A stretch of 45,594 nucleotides of DNA from the NCBI RefSeq assembly GCF_003385235.1, contig NZ_PQIA01000075.1, forward strand, positions 1-45,594, given 5' to 3'. Numbering within the stretch: position 1 is the first letter of the stretch; the number at the start of each line of letters is the position of its first letter. The position numbers were made by a program, and so were the translations under genes. Below, piece after piece: positions 22,526 through 30,515 of the stretch. This DNA comes from Amycolatopsis circi. GTDB taxonomy: Bacteria > Actinomycetota > Actinomycetes > Mycobacteriales > Pseudonocardiaceae. Under the pieces are notes generated by a model, which was not told the DNA's origin, ran no database searches, and saw only the letters and a program-made list of their open reading frames with translations.

Positions 22526-24688
22526 GTGACGGACCTGAAGATCACCCCTCGGCAGGTCGGGGACGCCGTGGTGCTGACGGTGCCGGACCAGTTGGCGGCG
22601 ACGAGCCCGGCGCAGCTCGTCGAGGCTCTGCACGCCGCGGGCAGCGGCGTCTCGTCCGGAACGCGCCTCTTGGTCGATCTGCGGAGTGTCGGCTCGTTGA
22701 CCGGCTGGCTGGCGCGGACGCTGGTCTCGTTCGCTCGCGATCGCGACTGCGTGCTGGTGGCGGACCCGGAGCGGGCGGGGTCCGTTTTGGACGGTGCCGA
22801 TCCCGATGCCGCCGTCCGGCGGGCCGCCTCGTTGGGGGAGGCGCTCGGGGGAGCGCCGCAACCGTTCACGGCGAGCGGTTCGGTGAGTTCGCTGGCATTC
22901 GACAGCGACGATCTCGCTCGGACTGAGGCGTTCCTGAGCAGTGCGTACGCGCCGATGCGGATCGGCAGCGACACCGGGCACGCGGGCACGCACCTCAGCC
23001 GGCACGCGGTGGACGGGCTGAGCGCCGACCGGCTCGACCTGTCGTTCGAGATGAGCTACGACGTCGAGCCGCTGGGAGCCATCTGCCTGTGCGACTTGGA
23101 ATCGGGCACGATCGAGGACCACCGCGTGGACGGCTGGGCGGAAACGGCGACGTTCGGGCCGGGGGATTTGGTGTCCTTCTCGTCTCCGGACCGGCGTTAC
23201 ACCGGCCGGGTCGTGCGAGCGAAGTACAGCGTCACGATGTTCGATCCGGCTCTGCTGAGCCAGGGCGCCGGCGTCGACCGGCCGGTGCGGCTGCTCGGCC
23301 ACCGGCCGGTCGACGCCAGTGCGGCGCAGCATCTGCGGTCTGTCGTCGCACATCTGCGCGACGACGTCCTCGGCGTGCCCGGCGTCGGGGAGAATCCGCT
23401 TGCCGTGGCGACGGTGTCCCGCTATCTCGCTGTGGCCGTGCTGAACGCGTTCCCGCACACGGCGTCCGACGAGCGGGCCGGAGACGGGCTCGACGCCCAT
23501 TCGCAGACGCTCCGCCGCGCGATCGCGTTCATCGAAGCCAACCTCGACCGGCCGGTCGACATCGCGGACATCGCGGCGGCGGCGCGGGTTTCGGCCAGGG
23601 CAGTGCAACTGGCCTTCCGAAGACATCTCGGCAGCACCCCGATGGCGTACCTGCGCCGGGCTCGCCTCGACCGGGCCCGGGCGGAATTGCGGGCTGCGGT
23701 GCCCGAGCAGGACACGGTCGCCCGAATTGCTGCCCGATGGGGCTACGCCCCCAGCGTGTTCGCTGCGCACTACCGGGCTGCCTACGGCGAACCGCCGTCG
23801 GCGACGCTGTACCGGGACACGTCCCCGCGGCTTCGTTTTTCCGGCAGCCGGAGCTTCGTTCGGACGGCGAACGAGCAGGAAAGCGAAAACGGGGTGGCGA
23901 AAACAAGCCTCTCGACCACCGGCCGGGAAGGCACCTCGCCGAAAGCCGGACCTGTCTCGCCGCCCGGCGAGCCGGACCGGGATGCCCTGGGCCAGTTCGC
24001 CTCGCTCGCCAGGATGTCCGCGAGGTCGGCGACCGACGCGCTGCAACAGGTCGTCGACGCGGCCGCGGCAGTCGTCGCGGGCGCGGACCTGGTCAGCGTG
24101 ACGGTGCTCGCGTCCGACGGCCGGTTCGGCACTGCGGCGCGGACCGGCAAAGCAGCCGCCGAACTCGACCGGATCCAATACCGCGGCGGCGAAGGCCCCT
24201 GTGTGGAAGCGGCTCGCGCGGACGGACCGGGTTGGGTCGCCAGCTCGGACCTGACCGCCGAGACCCGGTGGCCCCGGTTCACCGCCGCCGCGACCGCGCT
24301 CGGCTGCCGCGCCGTGTTTTCCGCCCGGCTCCCGGAAGGTCCCGGCCCGGACCGGTTGGCAGGAGCCTTGACCGTTTACTCCCGCAGCCTGGACGGCCTG
24401 ACCGAGTCCGACCGCCGCGCCGCGGTGCTGCTGGCGTCGCACGCGTCGCTGGCACTGGCGAACACGCACCTGAGGAAGCTGGCCGACGTGCGCCGCGCCC
24501 AGTTCGCCCGTGCCCTCGACACGCGGGACGTCATCGGCCAGGCCAAGGGCATCTTGATGAACCGGGAGGGCCTCACCGCCGACGAGGCGTTCGACCTGCT
24601 GCGCCGGACGTCTCAGGAGCTGAACGTGAAGCTGGTCGACTTGGCCCGGACGCTCGCCGGGCGGCACGGGGAACTCGACGGGAGGTGA
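22526..24688 (+). CDS. STAS-AraC-GAF-ANTAR four-part regulator
   Basis: A single 720-aa reading frame with four regulatory modules. Residues 1-110 are STAS-like (VLTVPDQLAATSPAQLVEAL, then TRLLVDLRSVGSLTGWLART), as in anti-anti-sigma proteins. About 140-300 is an AraC-type sensor (LSFEMSYDVEPLGAICLCD). About 325-430 is the AraC double helix-turn-helix (VDIADIAAAARVSARAVQLA, then ARIAARWGYAPSVFAAHYRA). After a 50-residue linker, 485-650 is GAF (LDRIQYRGGEGPCVEAARAD) and 655-715 is ANTAR (ALDTRDVIGQAKGILMNREG, SQELNVKLVDLARTLAGRHG), an RNA antiterminator. No stop separates them. GTG 22526 is chosen because the STAS fold starts there; the ribosome-binding site is weak. A second start may exist at GTG 23894. 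Confidence 0.88.
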   Translation: MTDLKITPRQVGDAVVLTVPDQLAATSPAQLVEALHAAGSGVSSGTRLLVDLRSVGSLTGWLARTLVSFARDRDCVLVADPERAGSVLDGADPDAAVRRAASLGEALGGAPQPFTASGSVSSLAFDSDDLARTEAFLSSAYAPMRIGSDTGHAGTHLSRHAVDGLSADRLDLSFEMSYDVEPLGAICLCDLESGTIEDHRVDGWAETATFGPGDLVSFSSPDRRYTGRVVRAKYSVTMFDPALLSQGAGVDRPVRLLGHRPVDASAAQHLRSVVAHLRDDVLGVPGVGENPLAVATVSRYLAVAVLNAFPHTASDERAGDGLDAHSQTLRRAIAFIEANLDRPVDIADIAAAARVSARAVQLAFRRHLGSTPMAYLRRARLDRARAELRAAVPEQDTVARIAARWGYAPSVFAAHYRAAYGEPPSATLYRDTSPRLRFSGSRSFVRTANEQESENGVAKTSLSTTGREGTSPKAGPVSPPGEPDRDALGQFASLARMSARSATDALQQVVDAAAAVVAGADLVSVTVLASDGRFGTAARTGKAAAELDRIQYRGGEGPCVEAARADGPGWVASSDLTAETRWPRFTAAATALGCRAVFSARLPEGPGPDRLAGALTVYSRSLDGLTESDRRAAVLLASHASLALANTHLRKLADVRRAQFARALDTRDVIGQAKGILMNREGLTADEAFDLLRRTSQELNVKLVDLARTLAGRHGELDGR
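23878..23896 (+). promoter_or_regulatory. Internal ribosome-binding site and GTG start
   Basis: AGGAAAG (23878-23884) lies 9 nt before GTG 23894, in frame and exactly at the linker between the AraC and GAF parts. Translation from here would yield a free 264-aa GAF-ANTAR protein, like the stand-alone one at 25186-26007. Confidence 0.45.
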
Positions 24689-25185
24689 CTGGTGCCCGCG
24701 GCGTGCTGACCGGAATCTCGTTGCCGGTGAGTGTTTTCGGCGACCGCTCCGGTGAAATGAGCCAAGAGGTTCTCAAGGCGCAGCGCCGCGCCGGCCGAGC
24801 GGACCAGCCGGTTGACCATGAGCAGGGCGGCCAAACCCGCTAGTCGCAAAGGACAGTCCGCCGCAGCCGAGGCGGACAGCGCGGCAATCCGGTTGCGCGG
24901 CTGCCATTTCCCGGGTCTTCACTCGGTGCCGCTCGGTGCGCAAAGCCATCTCGGCGAGACGCGCTCCGGTGCTTTCCGCCAGCCGCTAAGCCTGCCTTCG
25001 CGCAAGCTCCCCGGATACTCGCCCGCAGCGGGACGCAAACGTCTTTTCGCCGGGCAGCGCCCCAAGCGGCTCCGCCGGCCGCGAGTCTCGACCGGCGGAG
25101 CCTGGAGCCGGGTCTCCTGCGCGCCGAAGACCAACCCTGGTCACCGGCTACCCGTTCGTCGGGAATTCACGCGCCCCGTCCGGGT
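24689..25185. other. 497-bp gap between two convergent ANTAR genes
   Basis: No gene is supported: the frames here are low-complexity and match no family, and no strong terminator hairpin stands out. It may hold decayed sequence. Confidence 0.5.
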
Positions 25186-26007
25186 TCAGACGTCGAGTTC
25201 CTGGTGCCGCTGGGTCACCGTGTGCGCGAGGTCGACGAGTTTGACGTTGAGGTCCTGGGACGTGCGGCGCAGGATGTCGAACGCCGCGTCGGCCGAGATC
25301 CCGCGGCGGTTCATCAGGATGCCCTTGGCCTGGCCGATGAGGTCCCGGCTGTCGACGGCGCGCTTGAGATGGATTTCCTTGAGCGCGGCCGCGGTGTGCG
25401 CGGCGGATCCGGAGAGGGCGAGCGAGGCGTGGGAAGCCAGGACGAGCGCGTTGTCGACGGCGTCGTCGTCGAAGGCTCCGGCCCGGCGGCTGTAGAGGTT
25501 GATCGCGCCGGGCGGCAGGTCGGATTTGAGATCCGGCAGCAGGGTCGCGGCCAGCAGGGAGCCGAACCCGAACTCCCCGGCGCGCCTGCCGAATTCGGGG
25601 AACGCCTCCGAATGCGGGAGGTTGTTGGCCAGCGCGTGCCCGGGCCGTCCCTGCAGCGCGGCCTCCAGGCACGGTCCTTCGCCGGTCTGGTACTGGACGC
25701 GGTCCAGCTCCTCGGCGGCCGGGTCCGTGCTGACCGGGGTGTGGAACCCGCCGTCGGCCGAGCGCAGGGTGATGCTGGCCAGATCGGCCTCCGGGACGAT
25801 CCGCAGCGCGGCGGACACCACGCGCTCCATCGCTTCGTGCAGGGAGTCCGTGCCGAGCAGCAGTACCGCGAGCGCGCCGAACCGCTGCGCCAGCGGCCCT
25901 TCGGCGGCCACGCCGCTGCGGGCCCAGCCCTCGACGACCGGTTCGGCGCAGAACGCGATCCGGTCCGCTTCCCAGTCTTCGGCGTCTCTCGTGCCCACCT
26001 CGGTCAC
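25186..26007 (-). CDS. GAF-ANTAR antiterminator protein
   Basis: A 273-aa regulator: a GAF sensor at about 40-200 (DSLHEAMERVVSAALRIVPE, then LDRVQYQTGEGPCLEAALQG) and an ANTAR RNA-binding domain at about 215-270 (KRAVDSRDLIGQAKGILMNR, then SQDLNVKLVDLAHTVTQRHQ). ANTAR proteins bind paired hexaloop hairpins in mRNA and prevent termination. GTG 26007 is chosen over the longer frame because GAGGAGG lies 6 nt upstream. It converges on the fusion regulator and is a clear paralogue of its C-terminal half. Confidence 0.92.
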   Translation of the reverse strand: MTEVGTRDAEDWEADRIAFCAEPVVEGWARSGVAAEGPLAQRFGALAVLLLGTDSLHEAMERVVSAALRIVPEADLASITLRSADGGFHTPVSTDPAAEELDRVQYQTGEGPCLEAALQGRPGHALANNLPHSEAFPEFGRRAGEFGFGSLLAATLLPDLKSDLPPGAINLYSRRAGAFDDDAVDNALVLASHASLALSGSAAHTAAALKEIHLKRAVDSRDLIGQAKGILMNRRGISADAAFDILRRTSQDLNVKLVDLAHTVTQRHQELDV

Positions 26008-26168
26008 CGCGGCCTCCTCTTTTCCCTGGCCGCCACCAGGCAGCGCACCGCCGAACTTTACCGGCCCGCGAAACCGGACCGGCAAACTGACGGCCAGCGC
26101 CTCAGCGTGTCGGCGCGGGCGGCGAGGTCGAGGAGGGACGCCGCACCCGGCGAGCCTCGTGACAGAAC

Positions 26169-26196
26169 GGCGGCCGGAACCGAAGTCCCGGCCGCC
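26169..26196 (-). terminator. Terminator after csbD-like gene
   Basis: GGCGGCCGG (26169-26177), 10-nt loop, CCGGCCGCC (26188-26196), 15 bp past the csbD-like stop: a strong GC stem without T-tract. Confidence 0.65.
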
Positions 26197-26211
26197 GTCG
26201 TGGTGGCGAGG

Positions 26212-26388
26212 TCAGTCCTTCACGCCCTTGACGGCGTCTTTGACCTTTTCTCCCGCCTGCTTGAGGGCGCCCTTCGCCTTCTCCGCTTTCCCCTCGGCCT
26301 GCCACTGCTCGTTCCCGGTGGCGTCGCCGAGCGCTTCCTTGGCCTTTCCCTTGATCTCTTCGGCCTTGTTTCCGGCGGTATCGCTCAT
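26212..26388 (-). CDS. CsbD-family stress protein
   Basis: A 58-aa, highly charged helical protein: SDTAGNKAEEIKGKAKEALG, DATGNEQWQAEGKAEKAKGA, then KQAGEKVKDAVKGVKD. This is the CsbD signature, a general stress protein of the SigB regulon in Bacillus and widespread in actinobacteria; its biochemical role is unknown. The ATG is at 26388 and the stop at 26214-26212. A stress-sigma promoter lies 66 bp upstream and a terminator hairpin directly downstream, making this a complete monocistronic unit. Confidence 0.93.
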   Translation of the reverse strand: MSDTAGNKAEEIKGKAKEALGDATGNEQWQAEGKAEKAKGALKQAGEKVKDAVKGVKD

Positions 26389-26453
26389 GTCTATTGCCTC
26401 TTTTCTGCCCAGGCGTTCGTGAAAAAGCCTGCTCGCGAGGTGATGAACGCCGG

Positions 26454-26478
26454 ATACCCGCGTCCGGGCTGGCTAAAC
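26454..26478 (-). promoter_or_regulatory. SigB/SigF-type promoter for csbD-like gene
   Basis: On the minus strand: GTTT (26478-26475), 15 bp, GGGTAT (26459-26454): an exact match to the stress-sigma consensus, 66 bp before the csbD-like ATG. It is the best of the promoters of this kind in the window. Confidence 0.72.
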
Positions 26479-26595
26479 TGATGGGCCTGGGGCAGGACGA
26501 CGTCGAGGCAGGGGCAACGGGCACGCGGCTCCGGCACGGCAATGAGCCCGGAAACCTGACAACGGGCAATCCGGATCTCGTTCGCCGCCATTCTG

Positions 26596-26621
26596 GTTTG
26601 TCCTCTCCGGTCGGCGGGTAC
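26596..26621 (+). promoter_or_regulatory. SigB/SigF-type promoter for RsbW-like gene
   Basis: GTTT (26596-26599), 16 bp, GGGTAC (26616-26621), 114 bp before the GTG of the ATPase gene. An exact consensus match, divergent from the csbD-like promoter in the same 346-bp gap. Confidence 0.65.
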
Positions 26622-26734
26622 CAGCTGTTCTCGGACAAGAGAGACCGACGACGGCCATTCGGGCAGGGGGCTCGCTGGGGGAGCAGCTTCGCCTTCGAGG
26701 GCGGGCACAAGGCAGGCCGAGGAGGAGGTCAAGC

Positions 26735-27172
26735 GTGAGCGTGGACGAGGTTCAGCACAGTCGCTTGCCGGCGAGAGCGGCACGTCTGCGCTTGGCGTTG
26801 GACCAGGATTTCGCGATCCTGCGGCGGATCCGGGAGCGGGCCGCGGCGTTCGTGCGTCGCTATCTTCCGTACGCCGGAGCGGACGCGCTGGACGACGTGC
26901 GCCTGGTGCTCGACGAGATGGCCTGCAACGCGATGCGGCACGCCCGCCCGCCGTGCGAGCTGACTCTGTCGCTGCGCGGAGACCGGATCCTGCTCGAGGT
27001 CTCCGACTCTCTGCCGGACCTCGCCCGGTGCCGGGAAGGCTACGCCGGCGGAGGACGCGGGTTGGCGCTGATCGACGCTATCGCCGACCGCTGGGGCCAG
27101 ACGCCGCTGCCCGGAGGGAAGACTGTCTGGGCCGAGCTGTCCCTCTGCCCGGAGCCCTTGTCTCGGACGTGA
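26735..27172 (+). CDS. RsbW-like anti-sigma ATPase (HATPase_c_2)
   Basis: GHKL-type ATP-binding protein of 145 aa, the size of an RsbW/SpoIIAB-like anti-sigma serine kinase. The N box is VLDEMACNAMRHA (Glu61, Asn65) and the G box is YAGGGRGLALIDAIADRWG. RsbW-like proteins hold a sigma factor and phosphorylate a STAS antagonist. A STAS module is present in the fusion protein at 22526, and no sigma factor gene lies in the window. The GTG at 26735 is the first credible start. It is preceded by a stress-sigma promoter, so a feedback loop is likely. Confidence 0.88.
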   Translation: MSVDEVQHSRLPARAARLRLALDQDFAILRRIRERAAAFVRRYLPYAGADALDDVRLVLDEMACNAMRHARPPCELTLSLRGDRILLEVSDSLPDLARCREGYAGGGRGLALIDAIADRWGQTPLPGGKTVWAELSLCPEPLSRT

Positions 27173-27185
27173 CGGACCGGTTCCG

Positions 27186-27240
27186 GTCCGTGAGGGGAAC
27201 CCTGCGGGAATCAGAGTCCCGCAGGGTTCCCCTCACGGAC
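27186..27240. repeat. Palindromic element, copy 1 (terminator-like)
   Basis: A 23-bp perfect inverted repeat (arms 27186-27208 and 27218-27240; arm begins GTCCGTGAGGGGAACCCT), 9-nt loop AATCAGAGT. It lies between the convergent RsbW-like and GH3 genes and would act as a bidirectional terminator. The same sequence recurs at 35998-36052, so it is a dispersed repeat family. Confidence 0.85.
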
Positions 27241-27244
27241 GGCG

Positions 27245-28705
27245 TCAGGAACGAGCCAGGTGCTCCGCCGCGGCCCGCAGGCTCACGTAGGAACCGCTGA
27301 ACGTGTCGATCCTCGGCCCCGGCCCGGTCTCGGGCCCGGGAACCCCGGTCTCGACCCGGATGTAGTCCACAGTGGACAGACCGGCCAGGAACTCTCGCAC
27401 CGCCGGATGCCGGTGCGCTTCCCGGGTCACCACCACGACGCTCTCGACTGCCGAAGCCGCCGCCAAGACCGTCGAGACGTCGTCGGGGGAGACGGACAGC
27501 GTCCGGGTGCCCGGAACCAGCTCCGCCAGGTGAGCCCCCAGCCCCCAAGGCATCGGTCCGGCCGCGATACCCGGCTCGGTCTGCACGTCCACCACCAGCG
27601 ACGAGCCAGCAAGCCTCGGCGTCCCGGTGACCCGCAAAGCAGCCCGCGCGGCGGACAGACCGAGCGAGTAGTCCACCGGCCGCACCGTCGCGGGAGCCGG
27701 GGAGGTGCCCAGCGAAGCCGTCCGGGCAGCGGCCTCGGCCAGCCGCTCCAAGGAAAGCCGTCCCTCGGCCACCGCCGCGACGATCGCCTCCGCGGTCCGG
27801 TCCAGCGTCTCCGCGTCGAACGCGGCCCCGCCGAGGCAAAGCGCGTCCGCGCCGCCCAGGAGAGCGCGGACCGAAGCCTCGCCGATACCGTCGTGCCGCC
27901 CGTACGCCCCGGAGACCGCCCCCATCTCCAGCGCGTCGGTGATGACCGCCCCGGTGAACCCCAGTTCGCCGCGCAGGACGTCGACGAGCGCGGTCCGGTT
28001 GAACGTCGCCGGTTCCTCGCCCCATTCCCGGACCACGAGGTGCCCGGACATGACCGACCGGACGCCCGCCTCGATCGCCGCGGCGAACGGGACCAGTTCG
28101 ACTTCCCGCAGCTCGGCCGCGGTCCGCGGCAGCACCGGCAGCGAGAGGTGCGAATCCTCGGTCGCCGCGCCGTGTCCGGGGAAGTGTTTCGCGCACGCGG
28201 CGACGCCGTACTTCTGCATGCCGGTGACGAACGCCGCGACGTGCGGCGAAGCCGCCACCGGATCCGAACCGAACGCCCGCACGCCGATGCCCGGGTCCTG
28301 CGCGGCGAGCGTGAGGTCCGCGCACGGCGCGAGGTTGACCGTGACGCCGCACGCCGCCAGCCGCTCGCCGAGAGCGGCCGCGACGGACGCGGTCAGCTCC
28401 GGGTCCCCGGCCGCGCCCAGCGCGAGCGGGCCGGGCACGAACGAGCCCTTGCCGACGTCGAGGCGCGTGACGTCGCCGCCTTCCTCGTCGATCCCGACGA
28501 CCACGTCGTCCCGCTCGGACCGCAGCGCGGAGGCGAGCGCGGCGACCTGCTCGTCGTCGACCACGTTGCGGCCGAACAGGATCACGCCGCCGAGACCCTC
28601 GGCGAGCCGTCGGCGCACCCAGTCCGGCGCGGTCGTGCTGGCGAATCCGGGCAGCAGAACGGCTTCGGCGAGCCTGCGGGGTTGAGACAGCTCGGCCACC
28701 GTCAT
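27245..28705 (-). CDS. Glycoside hydrolase family 3 beta-N-acetylhexosaminidase (NagZ/DasD-like)
   Basis: A 486-aa GH3 enzyme. The NagZ-type signature KHFPGHGAATEDSHLSLP provides the catalytic His/Asp loop and the nucleophile Asp is in VITDALEMGAVSG. The start of the barrel is VILFGRNVVDDEQV, and a second domain follows from about 340. There is no signal peptide, so it acts in the cytoplasm, probably releasing N-acetylglucosamine from the imported disaccharide. ATG 28705 overlaps the permease stop (ATGA). The long upstream frame belongs to the permease's shadow. It is the last gene of the operon and ends at the palindromic terminator. Confidence 0.92.
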   Translation of the reverse strand: MTVAELSQPRRLAEAVLLPGFASTTAPDWVRRRLAEGLGGVILFGRNVVDDEQVAALASALRSERDDVVVGIDEEGGDVTRLDVGKGSFVPGPLALGAAGDPELTASVAAALGERLAACGVTVNLAPCADLTLAAQDPGIGVRAFGSDPVAASPHVAAFVTGMQKYGVAACAKHFPGHGAATEDSHLSLPVLPRTAAELREVELVPFAAAIEAGVRSVMSGHLVVREWGEEPATFNRTALVDVLRGELGFTGAVITDALEMGAVSGAYGRHDGIGEASVRALLGGADALCLGGAAFDAETLDRTAEAIVAAVAEGRLSLERLAEAAARTASLGTSPAPATVRPVDYSLGLSAARAALRVTGTPRLAGSSLVVDVQTEPGIAAGPMPWGLGAHLAELVPGTRTLSVSPDDVSTVLAAASAVESVVVVTREAHRHPAVREFLAGLSTVDYIRVETGVPGPETGPGPRIDTFSGSYVSLRAAAEHLARS

Positions 28706-29532
28706 CCCTTCACCGCGCCGGCGGTCATGCCGGACACGAGTTTCCGTTGCACGATCAGGAAGAAGATCACCGCGGGGATCGCGTAGATCACCGACGCGGC
28801 CATGACGCCGCCCCAGTCGATCGAAAACGCCGTCTTGAACGACGACAGCCACACCGGCAGCGTCTGCTTCGACTGGTCCCGCATGAACACCAGGGCGAAC
28901 AGGAATTCGTTCCACGCCGTGATGAAGCTGAACACCGACGTGGTCACCAGGCCGGGTCCGAGCAGCGGCAGCGTGACCCGGCGGAACGCGCCGGCCCGGC
29001 TGCAGCCGTCGATCATCGCGGCCTCTTCGAGGTCGTACGGGATGCCGTTGACGAACCCGTAGAGCATCCACACGGTGAACGGCAGCGACGTCGCGAAGTA
29101 CATCAGCAGCAGCGACGGCAGCGTGTTCAGCAGCCCGGTGTCGCGCATCAGCAGGTACATCGGGATGAACAGCGCCGACAGAGGGGCCAGCTGCGCGACC
29201 AGGATCAGCAGCAGGAACCCTTTGCGGCCGCGGAACCGGAAGCGGGCCAGCGGGATCGCCGCCAGCACGCCCACGACCAGCGCGGCCAGCACCGCGCCGA
29301 GCGTCACGATCAAGCTGTTGCTCAGGTACGTGACGAACCCGGGCTTGGTGAGCGCCGACGCGAAGTTCGACAGCGTCGCCGAGGTCGGGATCAGGTCGTA
29401 CTTCGACGACAGCACGTCGCCGGGGGTTTTCAGCGACGTCGTGAACATCCAGTACGTCGGGAAGAGGAACAGCAGCGCCACGAGAAGGCCGGCGATCGAC
29501 ACCAGCACCCGGGCGGGCAGGGACTTCCTCAT
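28702..29532 (-). CDS. Carbohydrate ABC transporter permease (MalG/DasC type)
   Basis: Inner-membrane component of a sugar importer, 276 aa with six predicted helices (first: VLVSIAGLLVALLFLFPTYW). The EAA loop that docks on the ATPase is LEEAAMIDGCSRAGAFRRVT. ATG 29532 overlaps the stop of the partner permease by 4 bp, and its own stop overlaps the GH3 start. No ATPase is encoded here, so it presumably shares a general MsiK-type ATPase, as the Streptomyces Das system does. Confidence 0.93.
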   Translation of the reverse strand: MRKSLPARVLVSIAGLLVALLFLFPTYWMFTTSLKTPGDVLSSKYDLIPTSATLSNFASALTKPGFVTYLSNSLIVTLGAVLAALVVGVLAAIPLARFRFRGRKGFLLLILVAQLAPLSALFIPMYLLMRDTGLLNTLPSLLLMYFATSLPFTVWMLYGFVNGIPYDLEEAAMIDGCSRAGAFRRVTLPLLGPGLVTTSVFSFITAWNEFLFALVFMRDQSKQTLPVWLSSFKTAFSIDWGGVMAASVIYAIPAVIFFLIVQRKLVSGMTAGAVKG

Positions 29533-30515
29533 GCGATCTCCCCGTCCTTCGTCCGGACCAGCAGCTGCACGTACCGGCCGGTGACCAGCAGGAGCAGCAC
29601 CAGCATGATGGTGGCGATGGCGGAGGCGGAGCCGAAGTGGCTGCCCGCGATGCCCTTGAGGTACTGCAGGATCGCGAGCGTGGTGCTCGCGCCGTCCGGG
29701 CCGCCCTGGCGGATGGCCCACACCTGGGCGAACATGTTGAAGTCCCACAGGATCGACAGGAACGTCACCATGGTCAGGATCGGCCGGATCGCGGGCCAGC
29801 TGACCGCGCGGAACGTCTGCCACGGCCCGGCGCCGTCGATGCCCGCCGCCTCGTACTGCTCGCGCGGCACGCCGATCAGGCCCGCGTAGAGCGTGAACGC
29901 GACGAACGGCACGGCCTGCCAGAGCACCAGCAGCCCGATCACCGCGAGCGTGCTCGTGCCGCTGGAGAACCACGAGTACCCGATGAACGAGTGGAAGCCC
30001 AGCCGGTCCAGCGTTTTGTTGAGGATGCCGTACTGCTGGTCGAACATCCACTGGAACACCGTGGTGGTGGCGATGACCGGCACCGCCCAGGCGAGCACCA
30101 GCGAGACCTGCAGGAGGATCCGCAGCACCGGGTTCAGGTGGCGCATCAGCACCGCGATGAGCAGCGCCACCGCCAGCGTCGCGGCGACCACCGTGCCGGT
30201 GAAGACGACCGTGCGGATCGTGACGGACCAGAACTCGGGGTCGGACAGCACGTCGGTGTAGTTCTTGAAGCCGATCCACACCATCTTGCCGGTGACCAGC
30301 TCGCGCAGGTCGAGCTGGCGGAGGCTGATCCCGAGCATCTGGACGGTGGGCCAGCCGAGCAGCACCAGCACGGCGGCGAGCGCGGGCAGGATCAGCAGGT
30401 ACGGCATGAGCCGCTCGCTGAACCATCCGCTGCCCCGCCCGCGCGGCTTCCCGACGCGCGCCGATGCCGGCGGGGTGGCCCCCGCCGGCATCGGCTTGTC
30501 CTTCGTCGCGGTCAT
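29529..30515 (-). CDS. Carbohydrate ABC transporter permease (MalF/DasB type)
   Basis: Partner permease of 328 aa with a Pro/Ala-rich cytoplasmic N-terminus, then six helices starting YLLILPALAAVLVLLGWPTV. The EAA loop is YEAAGIDGAGPWQTFRAVSW. ATG 30515 overlaps the stop of the binding-protein gene (ATGA) and rules out the longer frame, which is a shadow of that gene. Confidence 0.93.
   Translation of the reverse strand: MTATKDKPMPAGATPPASARVGKPRGRGSGWFSERLMPYLLILPALAAVLVLLGWPTVQMLGISLRQLDLRELVTGKMVWIGFKNYTDVLSDPEFWSVTIRTVVFTGTVVAATLAVALLIAVLMRHLNPVLRILLQVSLVLAWAVPVIATTTVFQWMFDQQYGILNKTLDRLGFHSFIGYSWFSSGTSTLAVIGLLVLWQAVPFVAFTLYAGLIGVPREQYEAAGIDGAGPWQTFRAVSWPAIRPILTMVTFLSILWDFNMFAQVWAIRQGGPDGASTTLAILQYLKGIAGSHFGSASAIATIMLVLLLLVTGRYVQLLVRTKDGEIA

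Noticed and set aside
22136..24667. An 843-codon minus-strand frame opposite the fusion regulator
   Set aside because: Arg/Pro-rich shadow of a high-GC gene; the plus strand carries four clear domains.
24812..25185. A gene between the two ANTAR genes
   Set aside because: Open frames exist on the plus strand but the translated sequence is low in hydrophobic structure, has no ribosome-binding site and runs into the antisense of the next gene.
27260..28786. A 508-codon plus-strand frame opposite the GH3 gene
   Set aside because: No start signal and Arg-rich composition; the minus strand has the NagZ motif and a coupled start.
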